DNA of 32,281 nucleotides from an uncultured Flavonifractor sp. (GCF_944385615.1 NZ_CALWXV010000028.1:1-32281); one strand, 5' to 3'; counted from the stretch's first letter, positions 1 through 8,381 are shown. Program-made: numbers and translations. The notes: generated by a model not told the origin, from the letters alone.

Positions 1-81
1 GGTGAGGTATTGAGAGTGGTTGTAACGGCAACTACGGCAGATTTCATGCACACTTATACTGCCGTGAATAATTCAGGTTGA
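1..81 (+). CDS. possible C-terminal tail of an upstream gene (partial)
   Basis: Frame 1 is open from the window edge for 26 codons and ends with TGA at 79-81; the other two forward frames stop within a few codons. A hairpin resembling a terminator follows 12 bp later, as expected at the end of a transcription unit. The fragment is too short to recognise and its base composition is less GC-rich than the genes that follow, so it may be chance. Confidence 0.25.
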   Translation, partial: GEVLRVVVTATTADFMHTYTAVNNSG

Positions 82-93
82 ATGTACCCCACA

Positions 94-116
94 CGGGCGG
101 CCAAAATGGCCGCCCG
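94..116 (+). terminator. GC-rich hairpin, probable terminator
   Basis: A perfect 10-bp stem (94-103 with 107-116) closes a 3-base AAA loop. The following T-rich stretch is weak (CCTTCGTCTTATCC), so termination may be imperfect. It separates whatever ends at 81 from the HAD gene at 154. Confidence 0.5.
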
Positions 117-153
117 ACCTTCGTCTTATCCCCAACCAAATGAGGAGGCTTTT

Positions 154-849
154 ATGAGACCCTATTCCACTGTTATCTTTGACCTGGACGGCACCCTGCT
201 GGATACCCTTCAGGATCTGCGGGACAGCACCAACTACGCTCTGGCCCTCCACAACCTGCCCACCCGCTCGCTGGACGAGATCCGCCGCTTTGTGGGCAAC
301 GGGGTGGGCCTGCTCATCCATCGTTCGGTGCCCGAGGGCACCCCCGCCGACCTGGAGGCCCAGTGTCTGGCCGACTTTCGGGCTCACTACCTGCTGAATA
401 TGGAACACCGCACTGCTCCCTATGACGGGGTGCTGGAGCTGCTGGACGGTCTGAACAAGGCTGGTATCCGACTGGCGGTAGTGTCCAACAAATTTGACGG
501 GGCGGTAAAGGGCCTGTGCGCCTCCTATTTCGGGGACCGGGTCCGGGTGGCCATCGGCGAGTCCCAGGGAGTGGCCCGCAAGCCCGCTCCCGACACCGTC
601 TTCCGGGCCCTGGAAGAGCTGGGGGCCGACGCCCAGGGGGCGGTATATGTGGGAGATTCCGAGGTGGATATTGAAACCGCCCGCAACGCCGGTCTGCCCT
701 GCCTGTCGGTGACCTGGGGCTTCCGGGACGCCGGTTTCCTGGCCCAGCACGGCGCCCAGCGCACCGTCTCCACCCCCACCGCCCTTCTGGCTCTGCTCAC
801 TGGCGGGCAAACTGACGAATCCAGTCCCCTCCCCCAGGGGGATTTGTGA
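154..849 (+). CDS. HAD-family phosphatase, phosphoglycolate phosphatase-like
   Basis: Product of 231 residues. Motif I FDLDGTLLDT (nucleophile Asp10, acid/base Asp12) is at the N-terminus, an inserted helical cap follows (about residues 16-90), VVSNK is motif II, the Lys of ARKPAPD is motif III and VGDSEVDIETARNAG is motif IV. This is the Gph/PpaX-type class C1 cap layout; such enzymes hydrolyse phosphoglycolate or other small phosphate esters in the cytoplasm, and the substrate cannot be fixed from sequence. The ATG at 154 is chosen because AGGAGG lies 6 bases upstream and the HAD fold begins directly after it; an open frame extending to 82 crosses the terminator hairpin and has no ribosome site. 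It lies about 100 bp upstream of the dGTPase gene in the same direction and may be cotranscribed. Confidence 0.9.
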   Translation: MRPYSTVIFDLDGTLLDTLQDLRDSTNYALALHNLPTRSLDEIRRFVGNGVGLLIHRSVPEGTPADLEAQCLADFRAHYLLNMEHRTAPYDGVLELLDGLNKAGIRLAVVSNKFDGAVKGLCASYFGDRVRVAIGESQGVARKPAPDTVFRALEELGADAQGAVYVGDSEVDIETARNAGLPCLSVTWGFRDAGFLAQHGAQRTVSTPTALLALLTGGQTDESSPLPQGDL

Positions 850-945
850 GCAGAATAGAAAATTTATAAAAAAAGAAGGGTTTTGCCCCGGCCGCGGCGT
901 ATATAACAGAAAGGCTGAAATCTGCTGAAAGGCTGGTGAGCGCCC

Positions 946-1950
946 ATGGTACTGCGTGAACAGACCGAGGCCGCCGAGGCGGCCCTGTTCTCCCCCTATG
1001 CCTGCCTGTCCGCCCACTCCCGGGGGAGGATGGTCCCGCTGGAGCCCTGTCCCACCCGAACCTGCTTTCAGCGAGACATCGACCGTATTGTCCACTCCAA
1101 GGCCTTCCGGCGGCTCAAGCACAAGACCCAGGTCTTTCTGGAGCCGGAAGGGGACCACTACCGCACCCGCATGACCCACACCATTGAGGTCAGCCGCATC
1201 GCCCGCACCATCGCCCGGGGCCTGCGGCTCAACGAGGATCTGGCCGAGGCGGCGGCTTACGGCCACGACCTGGGCCACACCCCCTTCGGTCACGCCGGGG
1301 AGCGGGTGCTCAACGAGATTATGCCTGGGGGTTTTGCTCACAACGAGCAATCCCTGCGGGTGGTGGACCGGCTGGAGCTGGACGGCGAGGGATTGAATCT
1401 GACCTATGAGGTCCGCCGGGGCATCCTGTGCCACACCGGCCCCGACCAGGCCGAGACTCTGGAGGGGCGGCTGTTGCGGCTGGCCGACAAGATCGCCTAC
1501 ATCAACCACGATATTGACGACGCCATGCGGGGCAAGATCATCTACCCCATGGACCTGCCCCTGTCGGTGGCCCAGGTGCTGGGCTTCACCAGCTCGGAGC
1601 GCATCAATACCCTGACGGTGGACATTATCACCCAGTCCACCGGAAAAAATGACATTGTCCAGTCCCCCGCCTGCCGGGACGCCATGAATGAACTGCGAGA
1701 ATTTATGTTCGAGTACGTCTATCACAGTCCGGTGGCCAAGGGGGAGGAGGGCAAGGCCCAGGATATGCTCCGCCGCCTGTTTGAATACTATGTGAAGGAC
1801 CCGGACAAGCTTCCTTCGGAGTATCAGGACATCCGGGTGGAGGAGGGCGTGGAGCGGGCGGTCTGCGATTACATTTCCGGCATGACCGACACCTACGCTG
1901 TGGAGCAATTTTCAGACGCTTTTATTCCCAAATCCTGGAGCGTAAAGTAG
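946..1950 (+). CDS. dgt: dGTPase-like HD-domain triphosphohydrolase
   Basis: Product of 334 residues. The HD metal site is intact: His78 (MTH), His107-Asp108 in GHDLGHTPFGH, and Asp181 in LADKIAYINHD, with the family's N-terminal signature CFQRDIDRIVHSKAFRRL at about residues 40-57. Members hydrolyse dNTPs to nucleoside and tripolyphosphate and influence dNTP pools. The shorter form seen here is the deoxyguanosinetriphosphate triphosphohydrolase-like type common in Firmicutes, whose preferred nucleotide varies. The ATG at 946 has only a weak ribosome site (GGTGAG). Position directly upstream of dnaG and rpoD matches the conserved Clostridia order dgt-dnaG-rpoD and suggests a replication/macromolecular-synthesis operon. 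Confidence 0.92.
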   Translation: MVLREQTEAAEAALFSPYACLSAHSRGRMVPLEPCPTRTCFQRDIDRIVHSKAFRRLKHKTQVFLEPEGDHYRTRMTHTIEVSRIARTIARGLRLNEDLAEAAAYGHDLGHTPFGHAGERVLNEIMPGGFAHNEQSLRVVDRLELDGEGLNLTYEVRRGILCHTGPDQAETLEGRLLRLADKIAYINHDIDDAMRGKIIYPMDLPLSVAQVLGFTSSERINTLTVDIITQSTGKNDIVQSPACRDAMNELREFMFEYVYHSPVAKGEEGKAQDMLRRLFEYYVKDPDKLPSEYQDIRVEEGVERAVCDYISGMTDTYAVEQFSDAFIPKSWSVK

Positions 1951-2016
1951 ATAGCCTTTCTCAACGCCGTATGAAAGCGGCATTATCTGGAAAAGATAGT
2001 CGGAAGGAGGACAGCA

Positions 2017-3807
2017 GTGGCGATCCCGGAACAATTTATTGACGATCTGGTAGCCCGCAGCGATATCGCCGACGTGGTGTCCTCTTACGTCCACCTGACC
2101 AGGAAGGGAAATAACCTGTGGGGGCTGTGTCCCTTTCACAACGAAAAGACCCCTTCCTTCTCCGTCTCCCCCGACAAGCAGATCTACCACTGCTTCGGCT
2201 GCGGCAAGGGGGGCGGGGTGATCTCCTTTGTGATGGAGATGGAAAACCTGCCCTTTGTGGACGCGGTGAAGCTGCTGGCCAAGCGGGAAGGGCTGGAGGT
2301 GCCTGAGACCGGAGAAAACGAGGCCTACCGGAAAAAGCGGACCCGGCTGCTGGAGCTGTCCAGGGACGCCGCCCGGTTCTACCACGAATATCTCACCGGC
2401 CCCGGAGGCCAGCGGGTAAGAGATTATATCGCCCAGCGGCAGATCTCCCCCCGCACCGCCACCCGCTTCGGGCTGGGGGCCGCCCCCGATCAGTGGGACG
2501 CCCTCACCAAAGCCATGACCGCCAAGGGCTACACCAAGCTGGAGCTGATGGACGCCGGGCTGGCGGTGGCGGGTAAAAACGGCGGCATTTATGACAAATT
2601 CCGGGCCCGGCTCATGCTCCCCGTCATTGACGTGCGGGGAGAAGTGGTGGGCTTCACCAGCCGGATTCTCCCCGGCGAGGAGGGGGCCAAGTACCTGAAC
2701 ACCCCGGAGACGGCGCTCTTTAAAAAGGGCCGTCTCATCTACGCCCTTAACTTTGCCAAGAACACCAAGCGGCCCAATCTTGTGCTGGTGGAGGGCAACA
2801 TCGACGTCATCACCCTCCATCAGGCGGGGTTTGACAATGTGGTGGCCACCATGGGCACCGCCCTTACCGAGGAGCACGCCCGTATTTTGGCCCGGTACAC
2901 CAAGGAACTGGTGCTGTGCTATGATAACGACACCGCCGGCAAGCAGTCCACCGACCGGGTGCTCAACATTTTAAAAAACGCCAACCTCACCGTCCGTGTG
3001 CTTCAGCTGCCCAACGCCTATGATGCCGAGGGCAAACCGGTCAAACAGGACCCGGACGATTTTATCAAAAAGTTCGGCCCCGCCGCCTTTGAGAAGTGCC
3101 TCAACGGCAGCGCCGGCCAGAACGACTACCGGCTGGACAGCCTGCTCTCCCGCCACGATCTGTCCAGCGAGGAGGGGCGGCTGGCCTATCTGAAGGAAGC
3201 GGTGGTCACCGTGGCCGCCCTTCAAAGCCCCATCGAGCGGGAGATTTACGGCAACAAGGCCGCTGCCGCTGCCGGTATTTCCAATTCCGCCATGGCGCAG
3301 GAAATTGCCCGCTACCGGAAGGACAAGACGTGGCAGGCCAGAAAACGGCAGGCCAAAAAGGACCTGACCCCCTCCGTCCAGCTCCAGCCAAAGGCCAGGG
3401 AGCTGCGCTATGAAAACATCCGCTCCGCCCGGGCGGAGGAGGGGGTCATCCGGCTGCTGCTGCTGGACCCCGGCCTGTTGGACCAGACCGGGGGGCTGGG
3501 ACCGGAGCAGTTTTCCTCTCCCCTGCTGGCCAAGCTCTATGTGCTGCTCCAGCAGCGGCACAGCCAGGGGCTGAGCCTCCAGTTAGGGGCTCTGTCCGGG
3601 GTGCTGACGCCGGAGGAGATGAGCCATATCACCGGCATTGTGGAGCAGCCGGAATCCCCAACCAACCGCAGGCAGGCGCTGCGGGACTACATAGCAATTA
3701 TCCAAACTGAAGCCGCCATCCGAGGCGGGTCCGACATAGACCCGCTGCTGGCGGCCCGAGACAAATTCAGAGAGAAAAAATCATATGGAGGACAACCGCA
3801 TGAGTGA
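2017..3807 (+). CDS. dnaG: DNA primase DnaG
   Basis: Product of 596 residues, normal length. The N-terminal CHC2 zinc finger is complete (Cys38, His41, Cys59, Cys62 in CPFH...HCFGC). The TOPRIM domain has the catalytic Glu259 in VEGNIDVI and the metal-binding pair Asp303/Asp305 in CYDNDTAGK; the usual forms are EGYMDV and DGD, so this clade has conservative replacements around unchanged acidic residues. The C-terminal part (after about residue 440) is the DnaB-helicase-binding region, which is poorly conserved. It synthesises RNA primers at the replication fork. The start is GTG at 2017, preceded by GGAGG at a good distance. Its last 8 bases overlap the start of rpoD, indicating translational coupling. 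Confidence 0.97.
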   Translation: MAIPEQFIDDLVARSDIADVVSSYVHLTRKGNNLWGLCPFHNEKTPSFSVSPDKQIYHCFGCGKGGGVISFVMEMENLPFVDAVKLLAKREGLEVPETGENEAYRKKRTRLLELSRDAARFYHEYLTGPGGQRVRDYIAQRQISPRTATRFGLGAAPDQWDALTKAMTAKGYTKLELMDAGLAVAGKNGGIYDKFRARLMLPVIDVRGEVVGFTSRILPGEEGAKYLNTPETALFKKGRLIYALNFAKNTKRPNLVLVEGNIDVITLHQAGFDNVVATMGTALTEEHARILARYTKELVLCYDNDTAGKQSTDRVLNILKNANLTVRVLQLPNAYDAEGKPVKQDPDDFIKKFGPAAFEKCLNGSAGQNDYRLDSLLSRHDLSSEEGRLAYLKEAVVTVAALQSPIEREIYGNKAAAAAGISNSAMAQEIARYRKDKTWQARKRQAKKDLTPSVQLQPKARELRYENIRSARAEEGVIRLLLLDPGLLDQTGGLGPEQFSSPLLAKLYVLLQQRHSQGLSLQLGALSGVLTPEEMSHITGIVEQPESPTNRRQALRDYIAIIQTEAAIRGGSDIDPLLAARDKFREKKSYGGQPHE

Positions 3808-5146
3808 AAAAAAGACCACCGGAAGAAAGGAACTCACCCTGACCCTGGAGGATCAGGCCAAGCTGGCCCGGGACAACGTCAAGAAGATGGAGCAGGGCAA
3901 GATCGAGGTCATGAAGGTGGTAGAGGGCGTCCAGGGCTCTGAGAAGCTGGCAGAGCTGATCGAGCGGGGCAAGAAAAACGGCAAGCTCTCCTCCAGCGAA
4001 CTGATGGACGTGCTGGAAAACATGGACCTGGAAAGCGAGCAGATGGACAAGATCTACGATACCCTGGAAAACCTGGGTATCGACACCGTAGGCGACGACT
4101 ATCTGCCCGAGCTGGCCGACGACACCCTGCCTCCCCTGGAGGAGCTCAACGAGATCGAGGACCTGCCCGAAGAGGAGATGGTGGACCCCAACACCCTGGT
4201 GGACTCCTTCGGCATCGACGACCCCGTGCGGATGTATCTGAAGGAGATCGGCAAGGTCAACCTGCTCACCCCCGACGAGGAGGTGCAGCTGGCCCAGGAC
4301 ATGGGCGCCGGCGACGCCGCCAAGGAGCAGCTGGCCGATATGGAGCGGGCCAAGGAGGCCGGTGAGGAGATCACCCTGTCTGAGGACGACATCAAGGAAC
4401 TGCGCCGCCTGGTAAGACGGGGCGAGGCCGCCAAACAGCGCCTGGCCGAGGCCAACCTCCGTCTGGTGGTGTCCATCGCCAAGCGGTATGTGGGCCGTGG
4501 TATGCTCTTCCTGGACCTGATCCAAGAGGGCAATCTGGGCCTTATCAAGGCGGTGGAGAAGTTTGACTACACCAAGGGCTACAAGTTCTCCACCTACGCC
4601 ACCTGGTGGATCCGGCAGGCCATCACCCGGGCCATCGCCGACCAGGCCCGCACCATCCGTATCCCCGTCCATATGGTGGAGACCATCAACAAGGTCATCC
4701 GGGTGTCCCGGCAGCTGCTTCAGGAGCTGGGCCACGACCCCACCCCGGAGGAGATCTCCGAGGAGATGAACATGCCGGTGGACAAGGTGCGGGAGATTTT
4801 GAAGATCGCCCAGGAGCCCGTCTCCCTGGAAACCCCCATCGGTGAGGAGGAGGACTCCCACCTGGGGGACTTCATCCCCGACGAGGACGCCTCCGAGCCC
4901 TCTGAGGCCGCCTCCTTCACCCTGCTGAAAGAGCAGCTGGTGTCGGTGCTGGGCACCCTCACTGAGCGGGAGGAAAAGGTGCTCAAGCTCCGCTTCGGCA
5001 TTGAGGACGGCCGTACCCGCACCCTGGAAGAGGTGGGCAAGGAGTTCAAGGTCACCCGTGAGCGTATCCGCCAGATCGAGGCCAAGGCCCTCAGAAAACT
5101 GCGCCATCCTTCCCGCTCCAAGAAGCTGAAAGACTTCTTGAACTAA
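3800..5146 (+). CDS. rpoD: housekeeping RNA polymerase sigma factor RpoD/SigA
   Basis: Product of 448 residues. Region 1.2 ([12 protein letters not shown]), region 2 ([19 protein letters not shown], then [20 protein letters not shown]), region 3, and region 4 with the helix-turn-helix ending [17 protein letters not shown] are all present. The N-terminus is longer than in Bacillus SigA (about 370 residues), with a Lys/Glu-rich segment and an acidic linker. Two in-frame ATGs exist, at 3785 and 3800; the first sits on the GGAGG that serves the second, so 3800 is the better start. It overlaps the dnaG stop (ATGAGTGA). The last 15 codons are repeated almost exactly at 5300-5346, and no terminator is seen between the stop codon and that copy. 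Confidence 0.96.
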   Translation: MSEKKTTGRKELTLTLEDQAKLARDNVKKMEQGKIEVMKVVEGVQGSEKLAELIERGKKNGKLSSSELMDVLENMDLESEQMDKIYDTLENLGIDTVGDDYLPELADDTLPPLEELNEIEDLPEEEMVDPNTLVDSFGIDDPVRMYLKEIGKVNLLTPDEEVQLAQDMGAGDAAKEQLADMERAKEAGEEITLSEDDIKELRRLVRRGEAAKQRLAEANLRLVVSIAKRYVGRGMLFLDLIQEGNLGLIKAVEKFDYTKGYKFSTYATWWIRQAITRAIADQARTIRIPVHMVETINKVIRVSRQLLQELGHDPTPEEISEEMNMPVDKVREILKIAQEPVSLETPIGEEEDSHLGDFIPDEDASEPSEAASFTLLKEQLVSVLGTLTEREEKVLKLRFGIEDGRTRTLEEVGKEFKVTRERIRQIEAKALRKLRHPSRSKKLKDFLN

Positions 5147-5299
5147 GCTGTTTCTTGGGATTCTTCCTTCTTTGGGGCGCAGTTTTGGGGCCCCCGCGGG
5201 AGCCCAGCGCAGCGGGTCCCGTGGGGAGAGCCGGAGTGATGGAAGGAGTGAGCCTTCGCTTTCAGGCGAAGGCGAGGGATCTGTAATCCACGACGGCGA
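5147..5299 (+). other. hairpin-rich spacer between the two rpoD tails
   Basis: The spacer holds two strong stem-loops. One is at 5192-5226: ten pairs including a G-T wobble, then a bulged G and three more G-C pairs, with an 8-base loop. The other is at 5252-5273: a perfect 8-bp stem with a 6-base loop. No gene is supported. It may be the remnant of an inserted element or a dispersed genomic repeat. Confidence 0.55.
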
Positions 5300-5346
5300 T
5301 GCGCCATCCTTCCCGTTCCAAGAAACTGAAAGATTTCCTGAACTAA
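5300..5346 (+). repeat. second copy of the rpoD 3' end (direct repeat of 5100-5146)
   Basis: These 47 bases repeat the final 47 bases of rpoD exactly 200 bp downstream, stop codon included. There are only four differences, and all four are synonymous in the rpoD frame (CGC/CGT, AAG/AAA, GAC/GAT, TTG/CTG). Homology stops abruptly at both ends. By chance or design an ATG (5299-5301) precedes the tail in frame, giving a 15-codon reading frame without a ribosome site. The copy ends 10 bp before the probable rpoD terminator, so this looks like the displaced original end of rpoD. The all-synonymous pattern points to a formerly functional coding end, not a fresh slippage duplication. Confidence 0.9.
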
Positions 5347-5356
5347 ACATGACAGA

Positions 5357-5384
5357 GGGGCACCGCATTTGCGGCGCCCCTTTA
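5357..5384. terminator. terminator between convergent rpoD and Crp-family gene
   Basis: The stem GGGGCACCGC (5357-5366) pairs with GCGGCGCCCC (5371-5380) with one A-C mismatch and an ATTT loop, followed by TTTATT. Flanking TGACA and TGTCA extend it, so it may work in both directions. It ends the dgt-dnaG-rpoD unit. Confidence 0.75.
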
Positions 5385-5387
5385 TTG

Positions 5388-6068
5388 TCATTCTCCAGAC
5401 TCGGATAGGTTGTTCAGCCGGAACCGCCGTCCCTGGACTTCCAGCGTCCCTTCCCTTTGAAGCTGGCCAATGGTGCGGGACAAGGCGCTGCGGTCCACGC
5501 AGAGATAGTCTGCCAGCGCCTGCCGGTCAAAGGGTACCACGACAGTGGTACGCCCTGTGCGGCCCGCCTCCGCCTCCAGATAGGACAGCAGCCGCTCCCG
5601 GATGGTGCGGCCTGAGAGGTGGTCCAGCTTGCCGCTCAAAAACAGGTTCTTTTCCGCCAGCACCCACAGCAAATTGTGGATCAGTTTGCCATGGGCTTTA
5701 CAGGCGGAGGCGCAGGGGGTAGACAGCCGCCGGCAGTCCAGCAGCAACACCGCCGTATCCGCCGAGGCGGTGACGCTGACCGGCAGGCTGTCCGCCCCGG
5801 CGCAGGCGTAGGACTCGGCGAACAGCCGCCCCGGCCCCATCTCTCCCATGACGATCCGTTGCCCGTCGGCCCGGATGCGGCTCACCTGCACCTTGCCGGA
5901 CAGCACCACCCCCAGATGGGTGGCCGGGTCCCCGGCCTGAAGCACCGCCGTTCCCCTGGGATAGCGCCGCAGGGCTCCACCCATACAGTCCAGCAGGGCC
6001 AGCAGCTCCTCCTCTTCCATCCCCTGAAACAAAGCCGCCCGCTGCAAGGCTCCCAGATATTCCTGCAT
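5388..6068 (-). CDS. Crp/Fnr-family transcriptional regulator
   Basis: Product of 226 residues. Residues ~10-125 form a cyclic-nucleotide-binding-type beta barrel (YPRGTAVLQAGDPATHLGVV, then VLSGKVQV), and residues ~150-226 form a Crp-type winged helix with the recognition segment ADYLCVDRSALSRTIGQLQ. It is likely a DNA-binding activator or repressor; the canonical cAMP-contact residues are not evident, so the ligand is unknown, and two nearby cysteines (CASACK) do not make an Fnr Fe-S set. The ATG is preceded by GGAGGG and by a good promoter at 6114-6142. It is transcribed away from the small membrane protein gene at 6215, whose divergent promoter it could control. Confidence 0.88.
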   Translation of the reverse strand: MQEYLGALQRAALFQGMEEEELLALLDCMGGALRRYPRGTAVLQAGDPATHLGVVLSGKVQVSRIRADGQRIVMGEMGPGRLFAESYACAGADSLPVSVTASADTAVLLLDCRRLSTPCASACKAHGKLIHNLLWVLAEKNLFLSGKLDHLSGRTIRERLLSYLEAEAGRTGRTTVVVPFDRQALADYLCVDRSALSRTIGQLQREGTLEVQGRRFRLNNLSESGE

Positions 6069-6113
6069 AGCTTCCCTCCGCTCTGTGTAATAAATCTCCC
6101 ATTTCTCCCCGTT

Positions 6114-6142
6114 ATCCTACCAAATCTTCCCCGGAAAGACAA
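6114..6142 (-). promoter_or_regulatory. promoter of the Crp/Fnr-family gene
   Basis: On the - strand TTGTCT (6142-6137) and TAGGAT (6119-6114) are separated by 17 bp, about 45 bp before the gene start. It lies back-to-back with the + strand promoter at 6150-6178. Confidence 0.6.
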
Positions 6143-6149
6143 GCGCCTC

Positions 6150-6178
6150 TTGCAATCCCCCACGAGAACTGGTAAGAT
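6150..6178 (+). promoter_or_regulatory. promoter of the small membrane protein gene
   Basis: TTGCAA (6150-6155) and TAAGAT (6173-6178) are separated by 17 bp, and the start codon follows 37 bp later. The -35 boxes of the two divergent promoters are only 7 bp apart, so one bound regulator could affect both. Confidence 0.6.
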
Positions 6179-6214
6179 GAAAGCACCTTATCAGAAACGG
6201 CAGGTGAAGCCATC

Positions 6215-6394
6215 ATGGCCTACTTCTCTCTGGGTATTCTCTTTATCGTTCTGGGGCTGATCTTTCTGCTCATTCCCCTGGAAAAGCTACAGACCGTATT
6301 CCGGCGGATGCGCTCTAATGTCACCACAAAGATCGGCGGAGCCGTCCTTCTGGCGGCGGGCATCGCCTCCATCCTTTTGGGGCTCAATCCATAA
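6215..6394 (+). CDS. small two-helix membrane protein of unknown function
   Basis: This 59-residue frame has two hydrophobic helices (about residues 3-22 and 41-57), separated by a short basic segment containing LEKLQTVFRRMRSN. The positive loop suggests both termini lie outside with the loop in the cytoplasm. A ribosome site (GGTGAA) is 6 bases before the ATG, a -10/-35 pair lies upstream, and a strong terminator follows 41 bp after the stop, so it forms a complete monocistronic unit. No family is recognised. It is divergent from the Crp/Fnr regulator. Confidence 0.72.
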   Translation: MAYFSLGILFIVLGLIFLLIPLEKLQTVFRRMRSNVTTKIGGAVLLAAGIASILLGLNP

Positions 6395-6435
6395 CTGCGT
6401 TTTATCTCCTTTTGCCAAGGGCTTTTTCCTGCATC

Positions 6436-6471
6436 AGGTCTGCCGCGTTCCGCCGCGGCAGACCTTTTTTG
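6436..6471 (+). terminator. strong intrinsic terminator
   Basis: A perfect 12-bp stem (6436-6447 with 6454-6465), a 6-base loop and a run of T follow the small membrane protein gene. Confidence 0.92.
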
Positions 6472-6542
6472 ATTGATTTTGCTTGTTTTTCGCCGTCACT
6501 TCTCTTTTGCCTGGATTGTGCCGCCGTCCTCTCCATCCCATT

Positions 6543-6575
6543 GGGCAGACTGTCCAAAAACTGCCCGCTTTTTTT
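6543..6575 (+). terminator. second terminator-like hairpin
   Basis: GGGCAG (6543-6548) pairs with CTGCCC (6561-6566) across a 12-base loop, followed by GC and eight T. No gene is visible between it and the previous terminator, so it is either a backup terminator or the end of a short unannotated transcript of about 70-100 bases. Confidence 0.4.
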
Positions 6576-6599
6576 GTGGGTTAGATTGATTGTTTGTGA

Positions 6600-6628
6600 T
6601 TGACTTTGATTATTCACGGTGCTATATT
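6600..6628 (+). promoter_or_regulatory. promoter of the fructose PTS operon
   Basis: TTGACT (6600-6605) and TATATT (6623-6628) are separated by 17 bp, about 60 bp before the DeoR-type gene. GATTGA occurs at 6584 and 6598, with GATTAT at 6608. An inverted CAATC/AATC pair lies at 6646-6660. These could be operator elements for the encoded repressor. Confidence 0.7.
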
Positions 6629-6688
6629 AATACCAGAAGAAAAAAGAATCATTTTCAATCAAAAAGTAGAGGAAAGGAGGAATTCCCC

Positions 6689-7432
6689 TTGCTGGCAGAA
6701 CAGCGGTTTGAAGCCATTTTACAGGAGCTGGCGGACAATCGGGCGGCCAGTGTGACCCGGCTGTGCGAGCTGACCGGCGCGTCGGAGGCTACCATCCGTC
6801 GGGACCTGACCGCTCTGGCCCGACAGGGGCGTCTGAACAAGGTCCACGGCGGGGCCGTGCTGGCCAGCGGCACCTTTCAGGGAGAGGAGCCTGACGTCTC
6901 CACCAAGACCCTGCTCCACCGGGACGAAAAAGACCGCATCGCCCATTACGCCGCAGGGCTCATCAACGACGACGATGTGGTCTATCTGGATGCCGGTACC
7001 ACTACGGTTCGAATGGTCGAGTATCTGAAAGGCTCCGGCGCCACCTTTATCACCAACGGCATCGCCTGTGCCCAGCGGCTGATGGAGCTGGACCTGCGGG
7101 GCTATGTGCTGGGCGGTTTTCTCAAGCCTGGCACCTGGGCGGTGGTGGGCACCGGCGCTTTGGAGGAGCTGGGAAAATACAACTTCACCAAAGCCTTCCT
7201 GGGTATCAACGGCATCACCGTCCGCCAGGGATTTACCACACCCGATCCGGAGGAAGCCGCCATCAAGGCTAAGGCCGCCGAGCAGTCCTATCTCACCTTT
7301 GTGGTGGCAGACAGCAGCAAATTTGAGTTGGTCTCCGCCGTAACCGTACTTCCTTTGGAAAAGGCCACCATCATTACCGAGCACCTGCCTGACCCCAGCT
7401 ATCTGGAGCACACGGTGATTAAGGAGGTATAA
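6689..7432 (+). CDS. fruR: DeoR-family regulator of the fructose operon
   Basis: Product of 247 residues. The N-terminal DeoR helix-turn-helix is clear (VTRLCELTGASEATIRRDLTAL, residues ~20-45). The C-terminal sugar-phosphate sensor domain carries the typical YLDAGTTT loop. In Gram-positive bacteria such proteins repress fructose operons and are relieved by fructose-1-phosphate; that ligand is inferred from the neighbours. An open frame reaches back to 6590, but it crosses the promoter; the TTG at 6689 follows AGGAGG and gives the family-typical start LLAEQRFEAIL. Its stop lies within the ribosome site of fruK, 3 bp before that gene's ATG. Confidence 0.9.
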   Translation: MLAEQRFEAILQELADNRAASVTRLCELTGASEATIRRDLTALARQGRLNKVHGGAVLASGTFQGEEPDVSTKTLLHRDEKDRIAHYAAGLINDDDVVYLDAGTTTVRMVEYLKGSGATFITNGIACAQRLMELDLRGYVLGGFLKPGTWAVVGTGALEELGKYNFTKAFLGINGITVRQGFTTPDPEEAAIKAKAAEQSYLTFVVADSSKFELVSAVTVLPLEKATIITEHLPDPSYLEHTVIKEV

Positions 7433-7435
7433 GCC

Positions 7436-8338
7436 ATGATCTACACAGTAACCTTTAACCCCGCCCTGGATTATGTGGTGTGGATGGACACCCTGCGTCC
7501 CGGCGAGATCAACCGCACCCAGAACGAGGCCATCCAGTACGGCGGCAAGGGCATCAATGTGTCCACCGTCCTCACCGCTCTGGGGGTGGACAATGTGGCC
7601 CTGGGCTTTCTGGCCGGGTTTACCGGCCGGGCCCTGGAGGAGGGCCTGCGGAGCCAGGGCATCCGCAGCGACTTCATCTGGCTGCCCGAGGGTCTGACCC
7701 GCATCAATGTGAAGGTTAAGGGGGGCAAGGAAACCGAGATCAACGGCCGGGGCCCCACGGTGGACGCCGCCGCTCTGCGGGCCCTTCAGGACAAGCTGGA
7801 CCGGCTGGAGGCTGGGGATATTCTGGTGATCTCCGGCTCCGTTCCCGCCGCCCTGTCTCACGACGTATACGAGCAGATTCTGGCCCGGCTGGAAGACTGG
7901 GGCATCCAGTTCGTGGTGGACACCACCCGGGACCTGCTGTGCAGCGCCCTGCCCTATCATCCCTTCCTCATCAAGCCCAACAACCTGGAACTGGGAGAGA
8001 TTTTCGGAAAGACCCCCACCACCGATACCGAGATCCGCCACTGTGCCGCCCAGCTGCAGGAGAAGGGTGCCCGCAACGTGCTGGTGTCCATGGCGGGGGA
8101 CGGCTCCCTGCTGCTGGACGAGCGGGGGGGCTGCTACCGGCTGGGGGTGCCCAAGGGCACCGTCCGCAACTCGGTGGGAGCGGGCGACTCCATGGTGGCC
8201 GGTTTCCTGGCCGGATGGCTGGAAAAGGGCGATTACGCCTACGCCCAGCGTCTGGGCGCCGCCGCCGGGTCTGCCACCGCCTTCTCCGACGGTCTGGCCA
8301 CCCGTGAGGCGGTCATGACCCTGCTCAACACCTTCTGA
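7436..8338 (+). CDS. fruK: 1-phosphofructokinase FruK
   Basis: Product of 300 residues of the PfkB/ribokinase superfamily. It starts with the tagatose-6-P kinase/1-PFK signature TVTFNPALD, has the sugar-binding GGKGINVS (residues ~37-43), and the catalytic Asp251 in VGAGDSMVAGF. It phosphorylates fructose-1-phosphate, the product of the fructose PTS, to fructose-1,6-bisphosphate in the cytoplasm. It sits between the DeoR-type regulator and EIIABC, the usual fruRKA order, and is preceded by AAGGAGG overlapping the fruR stop. Confidence 0.94.
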   Translation: MIYTVTFNPALDYVVWMDTLRPGEINRTQNEAIQYGGKGINVSTVLTALGVDNVALGFLAGFTGRALEEGLRSQGIRSDFIWLPEGLTRINVKVKGGKETEINGRGPTVDAAALRALQDKLDRLEAGDILVISGSVPAALSHDVYEQILARLEDWGIQFVVDTTRDLLCSALPYHPFLIKPNNLELGEIFGKTPTTDTEIRHCAAQLQEKGARNVLVSMAGDGSLLLDERGGCYRLGVPKGTVRNSVGAGDSMVAGFLAGWLEKGDYAYAQRLGAAAGSATAFSDGLATREAVMTLLNTF

Positions 8339-8381
8339 CCAATAGCCCCTCTTATTCTGATCTGAAAGGAGCCCTGCTATT

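Noticed and set aside
73-1908. 611-codon - strand open frame
   Set aside because: It is the antisense shadow of the HAD and dGTPase genes in GC-rich DNA; its translation is low-complexity Gly/Val/His/Gln-rich with no family match and no ribosome site.
3767-5368. 533-codon - strand open frame opposite rpoD
   Set aside because: Antisense shadow; Leu/Gly/His-rich, crosses the rpoD tail repeat and has no ribosome site.
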